Notes under the pieces: generated by a model
What the model was told of the DNA's origin: nothing
What the model saw: the letters and a program-made list of their open reading frames with translations, nothing else
The model's database searches: none
Shown: piece by piece, positions 24,733-32,109 of the stretch
Layout of the letters: each line of letters opens with the position of its first letter
Numbering within the stretch: the first letter of the stretch is position 1
From: RGIG8244 sp045639325
GTDB taxonomy: Bacteria; Verrucomicrobiota; Lentisphaeria; Victivallales; UBA1829
Assembly: GCA_045639325.1 (NCBI GenBank)
Contig: JAZUCU010000022.1
Coordinates: 1-64,000, forward strand
Length of the DNA stretch: 64,000 nt
Direction: 5' to 3'
Position numbers and translations under genes: made by a program

Positions 24733-26592
24733 ATGGCGAAAGTTCCGGATTTAATTCTTTGTATTGATATTGGCAGTGCCTGTATTAAAGCATCCCAATT
24801 CTTCTCCGCTCCAAATGGTGATTTGGTGCTGGAGAAATTTGCGTATCAGGATTATACGGTTGAAGGCGAAGATTCTGACGATGTCGAATCCATGCTCGAT
24901 GCGTTGTCTGATCTCATCGTAAGCAACAACTTCGATGCGAAAAAAACATATATCTCTGTCTCCGGACAGAGTTCTTTCACACGCTTTATCAAAGTACCTG
25001 CTGTTTCCACTGACAAAAATAAAAGCCGTGAAATCATCGGTTATGAAGCCAGACAGGCAATCCCGTTCCCCCTGGATGAAGTTGTTTGGGATTCTCAGAT
25101 TATCCCCGCAAAAGATGGTGCGGATGTCTCGGAATATGATGTGCTTCTCGCTATCCTGAAAAATGAAGTTGCTTACCCCCTCATCGACCGTATCGAAGCA
25201 CTCGGTAATGAAGTCAAGGGTATCGAAGTTTCTGCCACAGCCGCTTATAACGCTGCACGTGCTAACAATGTCGGCAGCGAACAGTGCGAAATGATTCTTA
25301 ATATTGGCGGCAAGTTCTCCTCTCTGATCTTTGTCGATGGTTCCAATATCTTTATCCGCAGTATTCCGATCGCCGGTACAACTATTACACAGCAGATTGC
25401 CAAGGAATTCAATATTCCCATGGCTGAAGCGGAAGAATTGAAGAGACGTCACGGCTTTGTGGCTCTCGGCGGTGCTTATGAAGAGCCGGACTCTGAAGTT
25501 GCAGCAACGATTTCCAAAATCGTCCGTAACGTCATGACTCGTCTGCATGCGGAAATCAACCGTTCCATCAACATTTACCGTGCTTCTCAGGGCGGTAATA
25601 AACCGGAAAAACTTTACTTGAGCGGCGGCAGCTCCATTCTTGCATTTACTCCCCGCTTCTTCTCTGAAAAACTCCGCATTCCGGTGGAATATTTCAACCC
25701 CTTCCAGGTTGTGACCCTTGACGAAAACATTGACCAGGAACTGTTGCGTGACACTGCGCATCTCTTCTCTGAAATGATCGGGCTTGCTTTGACTCATATC
25801 GGACATACTCCGCTTTCCATTTCTCTGATTCCGGAACCGGTCCGTAAACAGCAGGCTTTCAAATTGAAACGTCCATATTTCTATGCAACCTGTATTGCGT
25901 TGCTTGTTTATCTGGGTATCAGCTATTGGACACTGGTCAATCAGGCAGGCGATCTCCGTTTGAAACAGCAGAAGATCGAACGCGAACTTTCTGCCAAACG
26001 CCAGGTGAACAGCTCTGTTCAGAATTCGTTCAATAACTTCAAGAATCAGGAGTCGGAATACAACAAGATCACAGATATGTTGAAATATCGTGAAAACTGG
26101 CTGTTGTTCTTTGACCGCTTCCAGCGTCTTGTTCCGGAAAATATCTGGTTCTCCCGCATTTCAATCGATGCCAAACCCAATGTGGAAAAAGCAACGATTG
26201 CAAAGAAAAAAGCAGATGCAGAACCGAGTCCGGAAGAAATGAACCGTGGTTTCAGTTTCGAACCTGTTGTTCCCACTCAGAAAAAAGAAGAAATTGTACC
26301 GCCGAAAAAATGGCTCAATATGGAAGGCTACGTTTTCATTGCGGACGGACGTGATGTGAAGCTGCAGGAAGCCAACAGTGCAGCCGGTAAATTCTCCAGT
26401 GCATTGCAGACTTCCAAACTCTTCATTGAAACGGATCCGAACTTGATTCAGGACGACTCAATTTATGAGTATAATATCACAGAATTCCGCTATTCCATTG
26501 AATTGGAAAAAGCGATCAACTCCAAAGCCTTCACTGACTTGATTCGCAGCAGGATCAATGGCAATAAAGCACAAAATGAGAAGAAGGACTGA
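24733..26592 (+). CDS. PilM-PilN fusion-like inner-membrane protein (Amuc_1101-like)
   Basis: About 619 residues. Residues 1-360 are an actin-fold PilM ATPase-like domain: phosphate loop CIDIGSACIKASQF, the PilM hallmark ARQAIPFPLDEVVWD at about 106-120, the second phosphate loop ILNIGGKFSSLIFVDG and the adenosine motif LYLSGGSS. A single transmembrane helix follows (about 381-403), then a coiled coil and a PilN-like periplasmic domain with WLNMEGYVFI. In type IV pili PilM and PilN are separate proteins; here they form one chain. I took the ATG at 24733; a TTG at 24724 is too close to AGGAG. Confidence 0.85.
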   Translation: MAKVPDLILCIDIGSACIKASQFFSAPNGDLVLEKFAYQDYTVEGEDSDDVESMLDALSDLIVSNNFDAKKTYISVSGQSSFTRFIKVPAVSTDKNKSREIIGYEARQAIPFPLDEVVWDSQIIPAKDGADVSEYDVLLAILKNEVAYPLIDRIEALGNEVKGIEVSATAAYNAARANNVGSEQCEMILNIGGKFSSLIFVDGSNIFIRSIPIAGTTITQQIAKEFNIPMAEAEELKRRHGFVALGGAYEEPDSEVAATISKIVRNVMTRLHAEINRSINIYRASQGGNKPEKLYLSGGSSILAFTPRFFSEKLRIPVEYFNPFQVVTLDENIDQELLRDTAHLFSEMIGLALTHIGHTPLSISLIPEPVRKQQAFKLKRPYFYATCIALLVYLGISYWTLVNQAGDLRLKQQKIERELSAKRQVNSSVQNSFNNFKNQESEYNKITDMLKYRENWLLFFDRFQRLVPENIWFSRISIDAKPNVEKATIAKKKADAEPSPEEMNRGFSFEPVVPTQKKEEIVPPKKWLNMEGYVFIADGRDVKLQEANSAAGKFSSALQTSKLFIETDPNLIQDDSIYEYNITEFRYSIELEKAINSKAFTDLIRSRINGNKAQNEKKD

Positions 26593-26599
26593 GCCGACT

Positions 26600-28060
26600 A
26601 TGAAAATGCCCAACGTTATCCGTAAAAATAAATCTCTTGCGATTGTGGTTCTTGTGACCATCCTGGCAGCTTTGTTCCTCATCTTTGAATGTTTCATGGT
26701 TCGTTCCAAAATTCAGGATGGAATGGCAGCAATTGAAAAAGCTGACCGTGAAATTCAGAATATCAACCAACGCAAAAATCCGAATCCTGTCAGAGCCAGT
26801 TCTGTGATCATCAACAAGAACAGTGCTGAATTGCGCAAGAAAGTGGAAGAAATGTATAAACGGTTCGGCAGACCCTACCGTGCCAATCTTGCTACTTTCA
26901 TCAAGGATTTGACTGCCAAGACCGGCAAAGTTGAATTGAATTTCGACGAAGATAAGATTATCAAACTTTTCCATGAAACATGGGAAGAATATTACAGAGA
27001 AAACAACCGCGAAACGGATCCCAATGATAAACGTGCAATCGTTGCCGAAAGAGACCAGATTTTTGCGAATTTCGTCAAGGCGGTGACAACTCCTGATGTG
27101 CAGATTCCTTTCAATGATGACAAGGAAAAGGCCGATTGGGTGAAGACTGCTGAAAATGTGTTCAACAAAGCATTGGCACGTTTCCGCGCAGATTTACAGA
27201 AGACTTCTCTGGAAGGTGACAAGATTACAGAAGATGATGCCAAACACATTCTGATGCAGAGTTTCGGACTTCCGCGTACCATGACCAGTCAGCAGTGTAA
27301 AGTGTTTGTTGATGATATCCAGTTGAATTTGTCCCGTAATCCTCAAGTGATCCCCGGTTTGAAATATGTAACGGATAATACCGGCAGAAAAATTACGGCG
27401 ACCCGCAGTCAGATTAATGCAAAAATTGCTGAATTCACGTATAACCACAGAAATACGCTTCCTCCTCCCGGAAACGTGGAAAATATCTTGAATCATTACC
27501 TGATTATTGAAGACTTGTTCCATCGTATGAACAAGAGCGGTATTCAGACATTGATTTATCTTGGATCTCCCTTCAGTTCCAAGCCGAGCGGATCTCCTGC
27601 CGGTGATGTGATCCGTTACACGGATTCCGAACAGGATATGGATAATACATTCAAGAAGTATGTGTATGAAATCCGTGTGAAATCTTCCGTTGATCAGGTA
27701 CGCAGCTTTGTCAACGAATTGCACACTGCTTATAAAGAAAACCGGGTATACGAAATTGAAGAAATGAGTTTCCATCGTGATCCGTCCGTCAATGACATTA
27801 AAGCCGTCAATGACAAACTGGTTGCAGAGAGATTGGAAAGAGAGAAAAACGCAGAGAAACCTTCTGGTGACGCAGATGACACCGAAAACGTTAATGTGCG
27901 CAAGAAACGTAAATTCTCTCAAAGTGAAAAAGATTTGATCTATTCTGATGATAATTATGGTAAGACTGTAATTGGTGCCGGCAAAGGCAAAGGTGAAATT
28001 ATCGCCTATATCAAAGTCAATTACATTGTATATACCGGCAATATTATTGAAAAGAAGTAA
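26600..28060 (+). CDS. PilO-like bitopic membrane protein (Amuc_1100-like)
   Basis: About 486 residues. A short basic N-terminus, one transmembrane helix at about 12-33, a coiled-coil stretch (about 34-75), then a large periplasmic part ending with two alpha/beta segments (YVYEIRVKSSVDQVRSFVNE, and GEIIAYIKVNYIVY at the C-terminus), the arrangement of PilO. Gene order and architecture correspond to Amuc_1100, the Akkermansia outer-envelope protein known for host effects. Sequence similarity beyond architecture cannot be judged here. The ATG at 26600 has AAGGA ten bases ahead; an upstream ATG at 26558 lies inside the preceding gene. Confidence 0.78.
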   Translation: MKMPNVIRKNKSLAIVVLVTILAALFLIFECFMVRSKIQDGMAAIEKADREIQNINQRKNPNPVRASSVIINKNSAELRKKVEEMYKRFGRPYRANLATFIKDLTAKTGKVELNFDEDKIIKLFHETWEEYYRENNRETDPNDKRAIVAERDQIFANFVKAVTTPDVQIPFNDDKEKADWVKTAENVFNKALARFRADLQKTSLEGDKITEDDAKHILMQSFGLPRTMTSQQCKVFVDDIQLNLSRNPQVIPGLKYVTDNTGRKITATRSQINAKIAEFTYNHRNTLPPPGNVENILNHYLIIEDLFHRMNKSGIQTLIYLGSPFSSKPSGSPAGDVIRYTDSEQDMDNTFKKYVYEIRVKSSVDQVRSFVNELHTAYKENRVYEIEEMSFHRDPSVNDIKAVNDKLVAERLEREKNAEKPSGDADDTENVNVRKKRKFSQSEKDLIYSDDNYGKTVIGAGKGKGEIIAYIKVNYIVYTGNIIEKK

Positions 28061-28088
28061 GTGCAACTGTTAGGAAAAGGATTTGATT

Positions 28089-29363
28089 ATGAATTTTTTC
28101 AGTACACATTATGAGAAAGTGATTCTTCTCTCTTTCCTCATATTATTTATTATCCTGCTTCTGCTTCAAGTTAATTTCGTGCAGGATGTGCAGAATCAGA
28201 AAATCAATGCCATCATGCAGAAGGCGGAACCGAAAACGGACCAGGTTGCGGTTGATTTTTCTACCGATAACTACAAGCTTGACAACGTTTTCAACAGCGT
28301 TGCAGTCTGGAATAAGGACTTGGCCAGAATGGACAAAAGCAAAACTGATTTGCTCAGCTGCTTTGAATTGGCTGTTTGCCCCTTCTGTAACGATTTGATT
28401 CGTGCGGATGAATTCCCCACCAATGAAAATCCGGTTAAAAAAGCATGTTCCATCTGTAAAGAAGAACTGAAAATTAAACAGGCTCGCAGCGAAAAAACGG
28501 TTGCTGTTCCGGAAGGTCCGGATCCGGCAAAAGCGGATAAGAATAACAACTCTGTTCCTGACCAATGGGAACTTACACACAGATTGTATTCCAGCTCTGC
28601 GGATGATATTGACCGTGACCATGACAATGACGGTTTCACAACCTGGGAAGAATTCAAGCTCGGTACAAATCCCCGCAATGCAAAATCCCACGCGCCATAT
28701 ATCGATTGCATTTCATTCGAGCGTTTGAATGTCAATATCTTTAATGATTTGCAGTTCTACGGTGTTTATGACAGCAGAGGGGAAGATGTGAAGCAGTGGA
28801 AACTGCGTATGGCACATCGTCACCTCAAAGACAGAAGAAGACGTTTCTCTGACCTTACCATTGGTTCCGAATTCAAACATGGCAACGAAACTTTTGAGCT
28901 TGTTGAATGTCATCCCAATGACTTGCGTCGTCCGGATAACAAGAGCACTTACGTGGTTATCCGCCGGAAAGGAACGAAAGAAAATATTCGTTGTGACTAC
29001 CAGAAGCCGGTTGAAGACCCGATTAAGACTGTTACATTCAAAAATTCTCATCCGAAAGGTACATTCAATTGCAAAGTTGGAGATACCTTCACATTGGGTA
29101 ACAGCAGTTCCGGAATTGAAAGATACAAACTTGTTTCAGCTACACAGAGTCAGGCAGTGGTCATGAATATGAAGACCAAGAAACAGATTACTGTTAATAC
29201 GGTTCAGAAACTGCGTGATGTGGAAGCCAGACCCGGCTCAAATAACGGCAATGCTGCTGAAGTCGAAAAAGCTCCTGAAAATAATGAGTTTGCTCCGATT
29301 TCATCGGATGACAAAGCACCGCGCCGTCCTGCATCCCGCAGACGCCGTGGCACAAGAAGATGA
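28089..29363 (+). CDS. Bitopic protein with Cys4 and calcium-type motifs (Amuc_1099-like)
   Basis: About 424 residues. A transmembrane helix at 11-29, a zinc-ribbon-like pair of CxxC motifs (Cys97/Cys100 in CPFC and Cys120/Cys123 in CSIC), then a thrombospondin type 3-like calcium segment: DKNNNSVPDQWE at about 150-161 and DRDHDNDGFTTWEEFKLGTN at about 175-194. The rest is beta-rich with a repeated VKTVTFKNSHP/FTLGN unit, like PilP. The basic Arg-rich tail ends RRRRGTRR. It corresponds in position to Amuc_1099. It may link the inner-membrane platform to the secretins. AAAGGA lies eight bases before the ATG. Confidence 0.75.
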   Translation: MNFFSTHYEKVILLSFLILFIILLLLQVNFVQDVQNQKINAIMQKAEPKTDQVAVDFSTDNYKLDNVFNSVAVWNKDLARMDKSKTDLLSCFELAVCPFCNDLIRADEFPTNENPVKKACSICKEELKIKQARSEKTVAVPEGPDPAKADKNNNSVPDQWELTHRLYSSSADDIDRDHDNDGFTTWEEFKLGTNPRNAKSHAPYIDCISFERLNVNIFNDLQFYGVYDSRGEDVKQWKLRMAHRHLKDRRRRFSDLTIGSEFKHGNETFELVECHPNDLRRPDNKSTYVVIRRKGTKENIRCDYQKPVEDPIKTVTFKNSHPKGTFNCKVGDTFTLGNSSSGIERYKLVSATQSQAVVMNMKTKKQITVNTVQKLRDVEARPGSNNGNAAEVEKAPENNEFAPISSDDKAPRRPASRRRRGTRR

Positions 29364-29373
29364 GGTTTAATAA

Positions 29374-32088
29374 ATGAATATAAAAGATATAACAGTGAAT
29401 GAGGATAATGCAATGAAAAAGTATCCAGTACAGTCACGACAGACATGTTTTGTAAGAATCATGCCTGTGTTAGCCGTTCTCAGCATAGCTTTTTCTGCTG
29501 ATCTTACAGCGAAAGATGCCGGGGTGAAGAAAGAATCAACATCAATGCAGTCCGAGGTGGAGAAAGAGCTTTCTGCTCAGGAGCTTTACGCCTCCAAGTC
29601 TCTTATCATGGCGAATAAAGCCATGATGAGCAAACAGTATGATGATGCATTGAATATTCTTGATATTGCGGAGCAGGTTCTGAATTATTTTGCGCAGAAC
29701 AGACAGTATACCATGACTGCTTCTCTCAAGCAGCTTTGGGATGAACTTTTTATTCAGATGAGTGCCCGTGAATATGATAAATGCAAAGAGATTCTCAAGA
29801 AGATTGACAAGCTCACAGCAAATGCCCCCAAAAGCAATCTTGTTTCCTGGAAAATTGCAGATTTGCAGTTGAAATGGAAGGTTTTCAAACGTAACTGCAT
29901 TGAATCTTATGCTCAAGATTTGTACAAACAATGCCGCGATCAGTTCGTCAATGTTCTTTCCCAGAAAGATGCTGCAAAAGCTGCGGATGATGCTACTAAG
30001 ATCCGTTCTACGTTGAACGTTGCTCTCTGTATGCATTATCTCGGTGCAAAATTTGGTGAAGAACAGGCATTGCGTAAAGCCATTTCCACTGGCAATCAGG
30101 ACTTTTACAACAAAGTTCTGGCCATTCAGAAACAGTGCAGCAAAGTCGTGAACTACAAAGATTTTGTGGATAAAACAAGTCTGGAAACACACGACCCTGC
30201 ATACGGTGACAATCAGAAACAGATTCACAAGCTTTACCGTCAGGGTGAAACTCTTTACCGTAAACGCAAATTCACAGAAGCCAGAGATAAAATGGAACAG
30301 ATTCTGGTTCTGGATCCCTACAATGACAAAGCTATTCAGCTGCTTACACGTATCTACCGCAAGTTGTACATTGTTGCTGACATGCGTATTTATAATGACT
30401 TGCTTCAGGAACAGGCTTTGATTGAATGGCGCTGGGTGGAAAGTGTTCCCCCGAAAGCTGCTGAACAGGAAAAAGCTCCCCGCGAATATGTGGGATCTGA
30501 TTCTCCGCTCAGAAAGAAAATCAAAGATATTACAATTGATTCCATCAGCTTTGAACAGTATACTGTCCGCGAAGCGATCGAAGAATTGAAAAAGAAGAGT
30601 CAGCAGCACGACCCGGATGGTACCGGTGTCAACTTTGCTGCAAAAGACTCCAAATCCGGTGCAAGTCTTTTCGATAAAGAAATTTCTTTCTCCCTTGAAA
30701 AGATTCCGCTTCATGATGCTATCCGCTACCTGTGCCTTATTTCCGGTTTGGGCTTCCGCATTGATGATAAAGATCAGATGATTTATATCGGTGATCCGGC
30801 TGACATTATGCAGGGTGTTACTTTTGAACACCGTGAATTCCCGATTCGCCGCGTAACAGTTGACCGCATGATTGATGCGAAGACAACCGCAGGTGGCGAA
30901 GAAACCAGCAAGAAATCTGATGATAAAGAATTCAGCATTGACAATGCTTTTGAAGATGATAAAGTGGAAGACACCTTCAAGTCCGGTGCAGGTGCAAAGA
31001 GTATTGATATTCCTGACTACAGTCCGAGACTGAAACAGTATCTGATCAATCTGGGCTTCAACTTCCCGGAAGGTACTGCTGTCGGTTACGATATCAACAC
31101 CAGCCGTTTGACACTCAAGCACATGCCGGAAGTTCTCGATAAAATCGAGCTGCTTCTGCGTGAAATTGATATTGACCGTCCTCTGGTTTTGATGGAAGCC
31201 AAGATGATGGAAATTTCCATGACTGACTTGGAAGAATTGGGTTTTGACTGGACTCTTACCCACGAAAACACAAACGAACGCTGGTCATTCGCCATTGGTT
31301 CTCCGGTTCGCAAGCCGTTGAATGCAAGCAACAGTATTTTGATCAACAATATGAACATTCTGCCGAACTTTGGTGGTGATAACGTATGGAACCTGTTCCT
31401 GACGGTCTATGCTCTTGACCAGACAAGCCGTGCAGAAGTGCTTTCTACGCCGAAGATTATTTCCGGTGACGGTTCTCCCGGCGTGATCAAAATGGTTCGA
31501 GAAATGTACTTCCCTGATGATTGGGATGAACCGGAAATCGGTACCAGCTGCGGTAACTCTGTTACTTTGGAACCGTCTGTTCCCAACTTCGGTGAAAAAA
31601 CAGACGTTGGTATTATCTTCAAAGCGACCCCGCAGGTCAGCCCGAACAACTATACGATCGACCTGAATTTCCAGCCGGAAGTCATTGACCTGGTTGGATG
31701 GTCTGACTACAGTTATGACATTGTGTTCGGTAAATTCGGCAGCCCTGCCGCCGGTCAGGTTGACACCAACACAGGTGGAACAACCGGTGCAATTCATGCG
31801 ACATTGAAGATGCCTGAACTTTCCAGACGTTCTGTTGTCACTAACGTCAAAGTCTATGACGGTCAGACTGTGATGGTTGGCGGTATGCTGGTTGACCATC
31901 AGTCACATCGTGACGACCAGTGGCCGATTCTCGGGGATATTCCTCTGCTTGGCAGACTGTTCACCATGGACAGTTTCTCCGGCAAAAAACATAACCTGTT
32001 GATTTCCGTTACCTCCCGTTTGATTGGCGGGGATGGATCGCCGTTGCGTTCCAATCCGACACCCGGGTTGCCGGACTTCCGTCGTTAA
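29374..32088 (+). CDS. Secretin 1 (GspD/PilQ-type outer-membrane channel, Amuc_1098-like)
   Basis: 904 residues from the first ATG, 891 from the second at 29413; each start has a ribosome binding site. After the signal peptide there are helical TPR-like repeats (about 60-320), a secretin short/N0-type domain (about 375-470) and the secretin core (about 590-865, numbering from 29413). The core includes KVYDGQTVMVGGMLVDH and PILGDIPLLGRLF, the secretin signature. It forms a multimeric outer-membrane channel. A motif PDDWDEPE and LVGWSDYSYDI recurs in the paralog encoded next. Confidence 0.9.
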   Translation: MNIKDITVNEDNAMKKYPVQSRQTCFVRIMPVLAVLSIAFSADLTAKDAGVKKESTSMQSEVEKELSAQELYASKSLIMANKAMMSKQYDDALNILDIAEQVLNYFAQNRQYTMTASLKQLWDELFIQMSAREYDKCKEILKKIDKLTANAPKSNLVSWKIADLQLKWKVFKRNCIESYAQDLYKQCRDQFVNVLSQKDAAKAADDATKIRSTLNVALCMHYLGAKFGEEQALRKAISTGNQDFYNKVLAIQKQCSKVVNYKDFVDKTSLETHDPAYGDNQKQIHKLYRQGETLYRKRKFTEARDKMEQILVLDPYNDKAIQLLTRIYRKLYIVADMRIYNDLLQEQALIEWRWVESVPPKAAEQEKAPREYVGSDSPLRKKIKDITIDSISFEQYTVREAIEELKKKSQQHDPDGTGVNFAAKDSKSGASLFDKEISFSLEKIPLHDAIRYLCLISGLGFRIDDKDQMIYIGDPADIMQGVTFEHREFPIRRVTVDRMIDAKTTAGGEETSKKSDDKEFSIDNAFEDDKVEDTFKSGAGAKSIDIPDYSPRLKQYLINLGFNFPEGTAVGYDINTSRLTLKHMPEVLDKIELLLREIDIDRPLVLMEAKMMEISMTDLEELGFDWTLTHENTNERWSFAIGSPVRKPLNASNSILINNMNILPNFGGDNVWNLFLTVYALDQTSRAEVLSTPKIISGDGSPGVIKMVREMYFPDDWDEPEIGTSCGNSVTLEPSVPNFGEKTDVGIIFKATPQVSPNNYTIDLNFQPEVIDLVGWSDYSYDIVFGKFGSPAAGQVDTNTGGTTGAIHATLKMPELSRRSVVTNVKVYDGQTVMVGGMLVDHQSHRDDQWPILGDIPLLGRLFTMDSFSGKKHNLLISVTSRLIGGDGSPLRSNPTPGLPDFRR

Positions 32089-32109
32089 TGGTAAGGAGGA
32101 ATACAGAAT

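Noticed and set aside
29542..31263. 573-codon minus-strand frame within secretin 1
   Set aside because: Shadow frame inside the secretin gene; it contains no motifs and lacks a binding site.
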